Position numbers and translations under genes: made by a program. From Phoebastria nigripes (taxonomy: Eukaryota; Chordata; Aves; Procellariiformes; Diomedeidae), in the NCBI GenBank assembly GCA_035582835.1, contig JAYKAV010002553.1, forward strand, positions 3,913,719 through 3,977,718: a stretch of 64,000 nt of DNA. Reading direction: 5' to 3'. Below are positions 27,501 to 35,425 of the stretch, in pieces. A model generated the notes under the pieces. It did no database searches, was not told where the DNA came from, and worked only from the letters and a program-made list of their open reading frames with translations. Positions within the stretch are counted from its first letter, which is position 1; the number at the start of each line of letters is the position of its first letter.

Positions 27501-30500
27501 TATTATGCTAGTTTATATTTCTTATTTATATTCTTCTGAATAACCACAGCTAAACACATACGTGATTTCAAATTTCCTTGCATCGTGTTATATAATGAAA
27601 CATCCTTTCCACAGATTGATGGATTTATTTTTTCCTTCAGTAATCCTCAGTGAATTTCCAATTCAAGACATCTTTAATGAAACTCTGGATATGGTGACTG
27701 GGTGTTACATATTTTGATTTTTTTTCCTTCAGTTCAATTTAGAGTCTTCATGATAGAATTTTTCAGCACTGTGTTTATTTTTTTTCAAGCTTGTTTGTTA
27801 AGATATTACTGCATAATAATGTACAAAAATAATACAGGTTGATAATTTAAAGAACTTTTTATGAATTGCACCTTCACAATATTTTTTCCCTGCTCTTTCC
27901 ACAGGACGTTACCCAAAACTAGTGTTTCACTTTGAACTCAAGAGAAACATCTTGTATTTCATACTAGAGACATATGTACCATCAATCCTACTGGTTGTGC
28001 TCTCCTGGGTATCGTTTTGGATAAGCCAGTCATCAGTTCCAGCTAGAATCTGCATAGGTGAGAAGCTGATAAAACAAACCAAACCAAGAGTTGGATCATT
28101 AAGATGCTTTCTTTATTGCACGTACATGACATCCATTTCCAAAAGTTGCAAACACTTCTGAGTTTTATGGAATTACTTTTCTGGTTTGCCATCTGCAGTG
28201 CATCATGCAGATTCCCCTTAAAGCCTTGCGATTCTTTAACTAAGAAAATGGCTTTGGGACCTACAGGAGACTTGGAAGTAGGGGAAGCTGCTGAAAGCAA
28301 AGGAAAACTCAGTCATTTTGGAAATAATTTCAACATATTCAAACACATGGCATGCACAGACAGAATTGTGAGGCTTTTGTGAGGGTTAATGATACATACT
28401 AATTAATGCATGAATAATAAGAGAATTATAAGAGATTAAATATAATTAATTTCAAATAAAGGAGATTCTGAAAGGGAAAGAATGCAAATCAGTTCTGATC
28501 AGACTGCAGGTGGGGTGGGAAAAACACTCCTACAGAATAGGGAAGAAAGAAAGATTTCACATCAAATGAGGCCAGTGGGCAACTGCACTGAGCAAAATGA
28601 TATCTGAATGTTTTACAGGGAGCGTTTGCATAGTATTGCAATAATAATGTGTTAATTGCACACATTCTGTGACACCAAATTCTCTCTCATTTTAATTTCC
28701 AGTCTTCTTAGCTTTACAAACAGTTTTCATGAGTGTTTTTAAGCATTTAACTTCAGAATCACAAGTTCATTTGAAAGTCTTCTTTCCAAAACATAACACA
28801 TTAAATGCTGTGGCATACTAGGAGTTCACAGAGCCAGGAAAAACTGCCTTGTGGCAGGGTGCTTGCAGTAGAAGCCCTCATTGTTATCCGTGTTTTATCA
28901 GAGCTTATATTTTTGCATTCCACAGGTGTTACCACAGTCCTTACTATGACAACACTGATGATGGGAGCCAGGACTTCACTCCCAAATGCTAATTGCTTTA
29001 TTAAGGCAATTGATGTGTACCTTGGTATCTGCTTCAGTTTCATCTTTGGAGCACTGTTAGAGTATGCTGTGGCTCATTTCTGCACTCTGCATCGACTCAA
29101 TTCAAAGGAACTTCCAAAGGTATCTTAATTCTTTGATTGTTGTCCTACACAACGGGCTTCAATTATATCTGCTAAAGAGAATGAATTATCTTAGCACTAA
29201 TGGTAAATGTATTTAAGGAAGTTTCCATTTTAGAATAAGGACGGTGAAAACAGAATAACCTTGAGAAAAAGGAAAATTATTTGTATACCTGGAACTTTTT
29301 GGAAGAGATCAAACAAACTGAAACACTCTTCCATAATGATTCTCTCTTTTGGCATGGACTTTATGGCCATTTATCAAACAGTGTGCTAGANGTATCACAA
29401 AAATCATAGGCACTTCTTGCCTCCCCACAATGACATACGCTTACTTACAGTTCAAAAATTAGACTGAGCTCAGTGACTTGATCTTATTGCAATACAGCAA
29501 AAAAGAAAAGATTTTACAACATTCAGTTTATGAAACCTTCTGCACATGCATGATGCATGAGTTGGTTTACTAGCAGACAGCTTCACGTATTAGGTGTATC
29601 AGGCTCCTATAGCCTTCCACTTACACCTTCTCTTTCAACAGCTGCAGCTGAAGGTCAGACTGGGATTCACTTTCTGTTCTGCATCATTATTATAGCAGCA
29701 CTTTTTGCTGCTGTAATGAGCTTCTCACAACTCTGAAATACTGTGAAATATACTTAAAATAAAAAGGGATCAAATCGACATAGGCATTTTTGGGTCTGGT
29801 GGTTGTCATCCTGCTGAAATAATCAGGACAGGTTCATGAAGAAGTTTCGTCACATCTTCCATCTCCAGTGTTTAGCACTGCTTTCATAAGCAGTGAAAAA
29901 GAAATCACAAGGAAGTTGGAAGCTGATTGTCTTGCAGCTTTTAATGATGGAACGGAATCTAATATGCATGATAGAAAAGAAAATTTTAAGCAGCTTATGA
30001 AATTTCTGGACAAATAGAAAAAAGTAAAACATGGAAAGTGAGAATAACAGAAAAACCAGCAGGAAAAAGTTTGGTTGAGTGCTGTAGGGATAAACAGCCA
30101 GAAGAAGAAAGATTTTTAACTATTTAAGCCAAACTGGAACAGAGCATCACAAATGCCTAAGCAAAGCTCCTCAGTAGGCTCAAGAAACAGGATAATGTGT
30201 TCAAGTGGAGAAGCTTAAAAACAATGAAGATCAGCCAAGATGTGTTTTTTTATGCCTAGATAGTTCAACAATTAATATGGGATTTTGGCTGTTTGGATGA
30301 GAGACAGGTTCTGTAAATGCACAGGAATATGTTCAAAGCTGTCATTAGACCTAGGTGTGTGGAGAAGGACTGAAAAACGGACACAAAGCTGAGCCACCCA
30401 GTGGGTTTTAAAAGACAACATCTAATGGGGGAATGTCTGCAAATGGGCAAACACTCGTTTCGAATGAGGATTTGAGTGGAAAGCCTGAAAGTAATTTTTC

Positions 30501-33500
30501 TTGGCAAGGTAGCGTCAGTGACAATTCCCTCTGAGCATATCCATCTTGTGAAGTAAGTGGTTGTCATTTTGCTCATAGAGCAGAAAAAAAAGCGCCTATT
30601 GGAGGTTTGGGCAAGAAAATAAAGTGTTTCAGTGCTTGGATGATTAAGCATCTTTGGATCTGTGAAGGGCACTTATGACTGCCCTTGCCTTCGCCTACCT
30701 GTGTCAGATTCCCCTTCATCTGGGGCACATGTCCTAGTGCTTGCAGATGGGGCAGACATGGGAGCTTGTGGGCTTGAAAGATGTGCATGGAAGTAAGTGG
30801 AGGTACAGCCCTAAAATGAGGAAGGAAGAAAGACTTAGGGTACAGTTTTGCGTGGACTTAATGACTGAAAGGAATGGTCTGTCACTTCAGGCATGTTTCC
30901 TGTCTTCTCCTGTGCGTCAGGAGCGAGCAAGCCAGTCCAACTCACTTCTTGCCCACACAAACACAAGCATATAAAGGAAGGGGCAGTTGATTGGTCCTAG
31001 ATCAACTCAAGACTCCGTAGAATAAGGAAAATGCCTGTCATGTCCTTTTCCTACTGTAGCCAAGGACAAGCACCGCTTACTGAGCAGGGTGCCATGGAGA
31101 GCACACCTGACTTGTATTTCTCATTTCTCACTGTAAAAACCAAGACATTGCAAGGGCAGAAGTAGGAGCTAAAATCTCATGTCACTGTCTAGCAGGCACT
31201 TAACAAATTTCTGTGTGAGTATCGTCACCATAAATGTGTTCTCCTCATTATCATATTCTCTTGTGGACATAGGTTAATTAGAAATCTCACTTCCCAGTTT
31301 GTTAGTCCCATATGTGAGCTGATACAAAATTTGCACTCAGAATTATGTAAATAAATGTAAGAGGTGCATTGAAAATGTAACCCTCTGCCTTGTATATGAA
31401 TTAGTTGTACTGGTTTGCTTTCTGCTTTGCTCTTTAAAGCAGCTGGGCACTGGCAATTCATGTTCTTTTGAAGCCGCTGGGGTCTCCAGTTTAGAATATA
31501 AACTGGTGAAACAGCTCATCATATCCGCGTTCTTGCAGTGTCTCACGTCACGTGAACCAGGACCCACAGAGACAGCTTCGAAGCTAATGGCAAAAGCAGA
31601 GGAACAACCTGCTGCAAAATATGCCATTCACGTCAACTGCATAACAGACTGCCTAAACGGAGAGGTTGCCTCTCCAGAATCCCGAGTTTCTTCTCTTTTA
31701 TACAAAGGTGTGAATTGTGCCCTCCTATAAAACAGAGAATTCCTCCTTGGCCTTCATCTGTCTTTCACCTAAACCTCTCCCTTTTGGTCAAAGGAGAAAA
31801 GTTTGAAAACTGAAAATAAGGTTACAAGGGCAGTGTTCAGCTTTCTTGGCATTTCTATGCAAGCATCGTGCAGTCTTTCTGAACACCGAAGCAGCTCTGG
31901 GTGTGCAACACTCTAGGTTGAAATATTTTTAATGTTGACCGTCTTTATTATTCAATGGAAGTGACAACTTTCCTCGATTCTGTTGGCTGTTAGATGTCAG
32001 CAAACACTTCGGTTAGCATAAACAGCAGCCACAGTAGCACATGCCATATACAGTGCTTTTCAGGTGATGTACAGTACCTTTCCTGGATGCTACTGATTTT
32101 GTATGCAAACAGAGCCCTTCTTAGTGCCAGCTGCCATTTTCTCATTGGCAGCTGGAAGCCTGAGAAAACTTAGTGTGGCAGAGAAATCCAGTGTGACACT
32201 TAAAATTAGAGCCACAGTTGAACTCTTGCAACACAAATTTTTTGTATAATGTAAACCAGCTTAATCTTTCATCACATTCAGTTCTCCATAGCGAGTTGGA
32301 GAAGTCCCTTGATAGTCCTAGTTTATAAGACTAGTTTTTTTATAAACTAGCAGTTGTGGTTCTCCTCTAGATTAGCTTTCTCCTTTTGAAGCAATGTGAT
32401 ACAGGACTTTTGCTGTAAATCCATCTCTGTTCTGCGAGAGCCCTGCCTTGTAACACTGCAAACAGAATCAAGTACATGTGCACCATGGACGGTATTTTCT
32501 GCTTAAGTAATAACTGCCTCTTGGGGAGTAGAAAGGAGTTAACAACAGCCTAATAAAGCATCAGCCTCCTGCGAATTGTTCATATGTGGTTGTGTGAAAA
32601 GAAAAATGGCACGTACGCGATGTCCTTTCATGCTCTACAGTAAAACTAATTCTGTACAACTTTTAGCTAGCCCTGCCTGAGAGACAAATAGACTCTTACA
32701 CTGAATAATGCCCCAAATCCTGCCAGTTTTGAAGTACAGATGTTGTTTTGCTCATTTTTCCCTTTCTAAAAAATGAGAGCAGTGGAAAAAAGTCAGGACT
32801 CTTCTGAGAGGTTTCTTTATTAACTTTTGAAGCACCGAGTGCATTCATTAGGCTGTCGCTCCTGTGCCTTGTTTCAAGTGCCAGGCGCTGCTGACAAAGG
32901 CTCCTCTGCCAACCCCAGTGCTTCCCTCAGCTGCCTGAACTTTTTGAAGCAGAAGAGCTAGGTATTTATAACAGAGTTAGGCCCCAAGTAAAACACCAGG
33001 TTTCAGTTTTAGTACTACCCTGGGGATTGTTTAAGGTTCAGACTGGAATTTTATGGATTGATCCCCTTAATGCTTTATAGGCAGATTTTTATCCTGGCTT
33101 TTGGTTTCAAAATTCTCACGTAGCTGCGGGAGGCTAGGTGGAGGATGAGCAAGGTTTTGTAGCCAGTGTGTTTTTAGGATGACACGTTGTGTTGAGCTAC
33201 GTTTATCTCTCTCAAATAAAATATACTGGATTTTTTTGGCAAATGGAAAATGAAAAGCAGTAACAATCCCTTTTTCTAGCTCTATCTGTTCTGCTTCACT
33301 GATTCACAGCAGTCTGAGGACATTGTCCAGACTCCACTTTAATTTTCAAGGACGTTACTAATTTTAGATGAAAAAAGGCTCAAGAACTGTGCCGTCTACA
33401 AGTACCCTGGGCAGAAGAGATATTCTGCACCAGCATGGAGATCACTCAGGTGGCTTAATGAGCTTGCTTTGACTTTAGTAGCTGGGATATTTCTAAATGA

Positions 33501-35080
33501 GCTTTTTGTGTGGCTACACATAGGGCTGTACATCTTAACTTCTCTGAAGTTTGTCCTGGTCTAATCTATTTCTTCTCATGACGCAAATGGAAAAAGCAAA
33601 TTGGTCAGAGGAGAGAGATTCTGCATTCTACATTTCACAAATAAATTTTTAGCCTTTTCTTGCTTGTATGCCACTCACTGATTTGGAAGGTAGTAAAATC
33701 ATCAGGAGAAAATTAAAATTATGTCTACACCTGCCTGAATTAAAATGACCCCTCCTCTAACTATACAAATTTAGGTTTAGTTTAGATACAAAGTTGGAGC
33801 CAATCCTCCTAGCTTGGATCTGCTGGTATCTCTGCCATATCCCAAACCAAAGTAAGTACCCCAGAATTTTCAAGAAAGTTTGTGTTTAGAGCTGAAGTTG
33901 CAGCTGATGTCTAATCCTGTGTCCTCTGAGTCAGTAACAGAAAACCCGCTGACTTCAAAGGGTGAAGATTTCATACATGAATTTCATGGCTCCGAGCCAT
34001 TTCTAATCAAAGAAACAAAACCCACCAGAAGGCTTATACAACATTCTCCAAAGAGCTGTCTTGATGCAGTGAAGCACATAAAAATGTGCTTAACCTTAGC
34101 ATAACTTTGAACTTAAAGAATGGGTTTCAGGACTTGAAAGAAAGTAGTATGAGCTATTTAGTATTGATTTAGTTGTGGGGCTTGTCCCTTTTTATGATCC
34201 TCTTTTTTTTGTGCCTTTTTTTTTTTTTTAAATTTTTTTTAAGTAATTCGATTTTCATCACAAAGCACCAGGAATAGATTAGCCAACTACACAGAAGGAA
34301 AGTGTCTTGTATTCTGGGGTGCTTGATTTGGGGTGTAACCAGCTTGAGTAGCTGGTCTGGCAGCTCCCCCACCTTCTCCATCTCCAGACTGGGGCTTTGC
34401 TTTACCTGCTTTCTAGACACTGACCTTTGCCAGTATTTTCCCTGAGCAGAAGACAGCATATTGTGCATTTCGTGGATTTGCTGCTGTCTCAAGTAAAGCT
34501 TAGTGGGCCATATTTGAACAAATCCAGCTTTGCTCGACAGTCCTATGAAAGCTTTTGCAGTAAGATGTTGTTTAACTCAGTGTTTTTCCTGTAAACGGAG
34601 TCTTTGAAAGCTGAAAGGAGCTGTCAGGTGCACGTAGGTGCTCGCCCTTGAAATCAAGGAGCGAACTACAGGAGGAGTCATAAGAAAAATCCTATTATTT
34701 GCTGTAGTTCTAAAGTAAATGCGTGATGAAACATGCACTTAAGTACCTGCTGTTTTGTCTCCTATCAGGGTGAGGATGAAGAGGCTGAAGAAGAGACAAA
34801 TGCAGTCCTGGCAGCAGTTGCTAACAGTTGCAGTGCCCCTGACAATACGAAAAAGATTGATTCAAACAAGAGCAGCAAAACCAGCATCGACGGAAAAAGG
34901 GAGAGAAGTAAACACAGTGGGTGTAGTTCACCAATGTCAGTAATTAAAAGACTTTTCTGTATCTTTGATTGCTTCCATGTTAAAAATCCTTACCACATAG
35001 ACAACTATGCCAGATTTTCTTTCCCGTTATCATTCATCATAATTAATGTATTTTATTGGGTATATTATTTGTATTTCTAA
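488..35080 (+). CDS. GABRP: GABA-A receptor subunit pi gene, eight coding exons (5' end missing)
   Basis: This gene encodes a subunit of the pentameric GABA-gated chloride channel of the plasma membrane. Joining the eight exons listed separately gives 422 residues and a TAA stop. Seen in the sequence: extracellular domain (1-218), Cys-loop C137-C151 with 13 residues between, M1 (219-243), PAR at 249-251 before pore helix M2 (about 252-272), M3 (281-306), cytoplasmic loop (about 306-399) and M4 (400-422). N-glycosylation sequons are N79-K-S, N122-G-T and N173-D-S. The pi assignment rests on features I recall for pi rather than alpha, beta, gamma, delta or theta subunits: [17 protein letters not shown], Cys at M2 2', [17 protein letters not shown] and [11 protein letters not shown]. 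In mammals pi is expressed mainly in non-neuronal epithelia such as uterus; that is family knowledge. The signal peptide is not in the window. A divergent paralogue is possible but unlikely. Confidence 0.92.
863..905. repeat. Two-copy tandem duplication, 21-22 bp
   Basis: AAATAAGCTGTAATACCTTA plus C (863-883) is followed directly by the same unit with one added A (884-905). Confidence 0.8.
2924..2940. repeat. Poly(T) tract, 17 nt
   Basis: Uninterrupted T run in the first visible intron. Confidence 0.9.
3371..3415. repeat. C9/T-rich low-complexity tract
   Basis: Nine Cs are followed by two T runs of 16 and at least 12, separated by AA. Confidence 0.9.
4251..4273. repeat. Perfect palindrome, 11-bp arms around one base
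   Basis: TAGGCACCTA at 4251-4260 is mirrored by TAGGTGCCTA at 4264-4273. The A/T pair at 4261/4263 extends the arms to 11 bp around a single central A. Confidence 0.85.
5815..5830. repeat. Poly(A) tract, 16 nt
   Basis: Uninterrupted A run followed by T-rich sequence. Confidence 0.9.
6180..6700 (-). mobile_element. Ancient CR1-type LINE fragment (antisense)
   Basis: Parts of this stretch align by eye with the antisense of old amniote CR1 elements. Examples are ACAACCTCTAAATCCTTCTC, the segment near TTGCTTGCATTTGGCTGTAT, CCACAAACTGTACTAGCAAA, and AGGCTTGAAGCTGATCCCTG (antisense consensus: CCCCAGGACAGACCCCTG). It is heavily diverged and has no usable frame. The boundaries are approximate. Confidence 0.5.
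10114..10181 (+). CDS. GABRP: GABRP coding exon b (68 nt)
   Basis: The acceptor CTCTTTTTTGCAG is strong. The exon is 68 nt, the canonical size of this exon in GABA-A subunit genes. It completes Asn35 and encodes residues 36-57 ([20 protein letters not shown], then NM), the first beta strands of the extracellular domain. The motif IASI-x-x-ISE-x-NM is strongly conserved in the family. The exon ends on a complete Met codon. The donor is GTATTG at 10182, lacking the usual A at +4 and G at +5, so this is the weakest donor of the gene. Skipping the exon would shift the frame. Confidence 0.93.
10182..11629 (+). other. GABRP: GABRP intron between exons b and c
   Basis: A 1.45-kb intron with a GT/AT/A-rich microsatellite complex at 10744-10815. 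Otherwise there is no recognisable feature. Confidence 0.85.
10744..10815. repeat. Compound (GT)n-(AT)n-A-rich microsatellite
   Basis: Alternating GT then AT is followed by short A runs, GTGTGTACAC, and a terminal A run of 18 (10798-10815). Such compound tracts are often length-polymorphic. Confidence 0.85.
11630..11847 (+). CDS. GABRP: GABRP coding exon c (218 nt, ligand-binding domain core)
   Basis: The acceptor is CCTCTTTCAG and the donor GTATGT at 11848. The exon encodes residues 58-129 and the first two bases of Arg130. It carries the family signature [12 protein letters not shown], then LWVPDTFIV (residues 92-100), the [16 protein letters not shown] stretch and NGTVLYALR. Two N-glycosylation sequons lie here (N79 and N122). 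Cys75, in RLCFDGNKS, is an extra extracellular cysteine that I do not associate with this position in mammalian pi. The reading frame stays open for 22 codons past the donor, but the phase agreement with the next exon and the protein match support splicing at 11847. Confidence 0.95.
11848..12505 (+). other. GABRP: GABRP intron between exons c and d
   Basis: A 658-bp AT-rich intron. Nothing else was recognised. Confidence 0.85.
12506..12588 (+). CDS. GABRP: GABRP coding exon d (83 nt, Cys-loop)
   Basis: The acceptor is CTCTTTTTTGTCAAG and the donor GTAAGA at 12589. The 83 nt match the standard size of the Cys-loop exon in this family. It completes Arg130 and encodes residues 131-157 ([20 protein letters not shown], then CTLQLES), ending with the first base of Trp158. 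Cys137 and Cys151 are separated by 13 residues, the defining disulphide loop of the Cys-loop receptors. This loop contacts the M2-M3 linker and couples ligand binding to gating. Confidence 0.95.
12589..17089 (+). other. GABRP: GABRP intron between exons d and e (4.5 kb)
   Basis: No exon or clear repeat was recognised. A GC-richer patch at 16570-16730 gives overlapping short frames on both strands without any family resemblance. Confidence 0.75.
17090..17227 (+). CDS. GABRP: GABRP coding exon e (138 nt, distal ligand-binding domain)
   Basis: The acceptor TATTACTACAG has a poor pyrimidine tract (upstream bases are mixed T and G). The donor is GTAAAA at 17228. The 138 nt agree with the family exon size. 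It completes Trp158 and encodes residues 159-203 plus the first base of Gly204. ESWGY spans the previous junction, where most GABA-A subunits have ESYGY. The sequon N173-D-S falls within RGNDSVRG, followed by LRLAQYTVE. The last part, up to YETG, corresponds to the loop C region of the agonist site. Confidence 0.94.
19349..19396. repeat. Imperfect tandem repeat, 28-bp period
   Basis: ATCACATAATAGTAATCAC recurs 28 bases later as ATCACATAATAGTAAGTCAC. Confidence 0.75.
19729..20130 (-). mobile_element. Ancient CR1-type LINE, 3' part (left half, antisense)
   Basis: The + strand starts with ATCATAGAAAT, the reverse complement of the CR1 3' terminal octamer. It continues through an old antisense CR1 3' region: AAGGTCATCTG, ACAGATGTTTTAGG, CACAACCTCCCTAGATG, TGATCTCCCTTGCTGCATTT, then TTTGCTATTGTTCTCCCATC. 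It is diverged and has no open frame of its own. It breaks off at about 20130, where a younger CR1 begins, and resumes near 20690. Confidence 0.7.
20131..20562 (+). pseudogene. CR1 ORF2 C-terminal remnant
   Basis: Within the young CR1, one frame stays open for over 140 codons to a TAG at 20560-20562. It contains [58 protein letters not shown] and [13 protein letters not shown], all typical of the end of the CR1 reverse-transcriptase polyprotein. The endonuclease and RT catalytic core are missing, so it cannot be functional. The frame also runs upstream into the older repeat by chance. Confidence 0.88.
20131..20690 (+). mobile_element. Young CR1 LINE, 5'-truncated 3' end
   Basis: The element starts inside the C-terminal ORF2 coding region and continues to the CR1 3' end, with ATTCTATAATTCTATG at about 20632-20647 and ATTCTATGATTCTATA at 20675-20690. 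Severe 5' truncation and an octamer-repeat 3' end without poly(A) are CR1 hallmarks. The sequence is close to what I know of modern avian CR1s and still has an intact C-terminal frame, so it is much younger than its surroundings. It is inserted into the antisense older CR1 at 19729-21200. Confidence 0.9.
20690..21200 (-). mobile_element. Ancient CR1-type LINE (right half, antisense)
   Basis: This is the continuation of the old CR1 interrupted at 20130. The + strand reads CTGATGTGCAGCACCCAAAA, then CTTTTCTTGCAG with TTGCCCTTGTTCAGCTTGCA, later ATAATTTTGAACTCTAATCC with CCAACGTGCTAACGC, and ACAGACCCCATG with TCCCACTCGATAAATGC. These are recognisable pieces of the antisense ORF2 region of old amniote CR1s, in the correct order relative to the left half. 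Confidence 0.7.
22395..22416. repeat. Perfect inverted repeat, 10-bp arms
   Basis: AAACTGTTTT and AAAACAGTTT are separated by GG. Confidence 0.8.
23955..23977. repeat. Poly(T) tract, 23 nt
   Basis: Uninterrupted T run followed by AAA. Confidence 0.9.
25083..25230. mobile_element. Possible ancient non-autonomous DNA-transposon remnant
   Basis: GGGCTTGTCTACACTT at 25083 resembles the terminal sequence of old amniote elements that begin this way. No matching inverted end was found and the body is diverged, so this is a weak call. The right boundary is a guess. Confidence 0.25.
26110..26541 (+). mobile_element. Ancient CR1-type LINE 3' end
   Basis: It aligns by eye with the 3' end of old amniote CR1s in sense orientation: GAACTCAATATGTTGAACTT with AAAGAAGAACTCTAAG, then TATTTGTACCTTCAGGAGG, AGATTAGAAATTAGGCATTC, GAGAAATGGTGGATGC, and at the end GGCCAGACTACATAATCTAG with AGTTCTATGAA. 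The order is correct across 430 bp. The frame is broken. Confidence 0.7.
27905..28057 (+). CDS. GABRP: GABRP coding exon f (153 nt, M1 and start of M2)
   Basis: The acceptor CTTTCCACAG and donor GTGAGA (28058) are both strong. The exon completes Gly204 and encodes residues 205-254 plus the first base of Gly255. FELKRN precedes M1 (about 219-243), which contains the family-typical ETYVPS and LSWVSFWIS. Then come V248-P-A-R251 and I252-C253-I254. PAR at -2', -1' and 0' is the anion-selectivity element of GABA-A and glycine receptor pores. Cys253 is at the 2' pore-facing position. The exon size of 153 nt matches the family. Confidence 0.95.
28058..28925 (+). other. GABRP: GABRP intron between exons f and g
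   Basis: An 868-bp intron with an AT-rich stretch near 28390-28460. Nothing else was recognised. Confidence 0.85.
28926..29119 (+). CDS. GABRP: GABRP coding exon g (194 nt, M2-M3)
   Basis: The acceptor is GCATTCCACAG and the donor GTATCT at 29120. The exon completes Gly255 and encodes residues 256-319, ending in phase 0. [19 protein letters not shown] is the M2 pore helix, with Leu260 at the conserved 9' gate position and Met266 at 15'. The M2-M3 linker contains [11 protein letters not shown]3 runs about 281-306 ([20 protein letters not shown]). The following [13 protein letters not shown] opens the cytoplasmic loop. Cys278 and Cys290 fit the cysteine pattern of pi subunits. Confidence 0.95.
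32127..32155. repeat. GC-rich perfect inverted repeat, 10-bp arms
   Basis: CCAGCTGCCA (32127-32136) and TGGCAGCTGG (32146-32155) are separated by nine bases. Each arm contains an E-box-like CAGCTG. Confidence 0.85.
32318..32350. repeat. AT-rich perfect inverted repeat, 10-bp arms
   Basis: CTAGTTTATA (32318-32327) and TATAAACTAG (32341-32350) flank a 13-base spacer. Confidence 0.85.
34203..34240. repeat. T-rich low-complexity tract
   Basis: Runs of 8 or more Ts are interrupted by GTGCC and AAA. Confidence 0.85.
34769..35080 (+). CDS. GABRP: GABRP terminal coding exon h (cytoplasmic loop and M4)
   Basis: The acceptor is TCTCCTATCAG at 34768. The exon starts in phase 0 and reads 103 codons to TAA at 35078-35080. 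It begins with an acidic run (GEDEEAEEE, residues 320-328), continues through a Ser/Lys-rich segment with the basic cluster DGKRERSKH, and then [20 protein letters not shown]. It ends with M4, [20 protein letters not shown] plus LYF. N-P-x-x-I-D-x-Y before M4 and the FYW-YY-YF terminus are typical of GABA-A subunits. The loop is low complexity, as is usual for this region, and is the least conserved part. The upstream frame (34733-34768) is intronic. Confidence 0.93.
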   Translation, partial: GEDEEAEEETNAVLAAVANSCSAPDNTKKIDSNKSSKTSIDGKRERSKHSGCSSPMSVIKRLFCIFDCFHVKNPYHIDNYARFSFPLSFIIINVFYWVYYLYF

Positions 35081-35425
35081 ATATTTTAATGTGTAAAATT
35101 GGTTTAAAGTTTAGAAAGTGGATATGGGAGGGGAAGTTGCAGAAGAATGAAGAAGTTGCATTTGGATAAAGGGATACGAAAGGACATGCCATCTTTTCAA
35201 GCATTTCTACAAAGTTTCTTGTTAACTCACTTTTCCACTGTTAAATGACTGTCAGCCAAAAGTGACTTTCCTATTAGCATGCATGTCCCACATTAAAATA
35301 TTTATCAAAGGCCAGTAAGTCCTTTTTTAATATTTTAATGGTCAACTGTGTAAAAGAAGAGTTATATTACACTTGTTTCTGAACTGCACTGAATACATTT
35401 AAAAATAAAAACAATGAAGTGTTGT
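35081..35425 (+). other. GABRP: GABRP 3'UTR (approximate end)
   Basis: AT-rich sequence directly follows the stop codon. The first canonical AATAAA is at 35404-35409, followed within about 15 bases by a GT-rich stretch (GAAGTGTTGTTTTCC), which is the expected layout of a poly(A) site. The cleavage position is therefore placed near 35425 by inference. Later AATAAA hexamers exist but without such clear context, so a longer UTR cannot be excluded. Confidence 0.55.
35404..35409 (+). terminator. GABRP: Candidate GABRP polyadenylation signal AATAAA
   Basis: This canonical hexamer lies 324 bp past the stop codon, with a GT-rich downstream element starting near 35416. Confidence 0.55.

Larger units (their letters stand above)
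17228..27904 (+). other. GABRP: GABRP intron between exons e and f (10.7 kb)
   Basis: The largest visible intron. It contains the nested CR1 locus (19729-21200), a short tandem repeat at 19349-19396, an inverted repeat at 22395-22416, a poly(T) tract at 23955-23977, a possible DNA-transposon remnant at 25083 and an ancient CR1 at 26110-26541. No extra exon was recognised. Confidence 0.8.
29120..34768 (+). other. GABRP: GABRP intron between exons g and h (5.6 kb)
   Basis: No exon was recognised. It contains two perfect inverted repeats about 180 bp apart (32127-32155 and 32318-32350) and a T-rich tract at 34203-34240. No clear interspersed repeat was identified. Confidence 0.8.
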
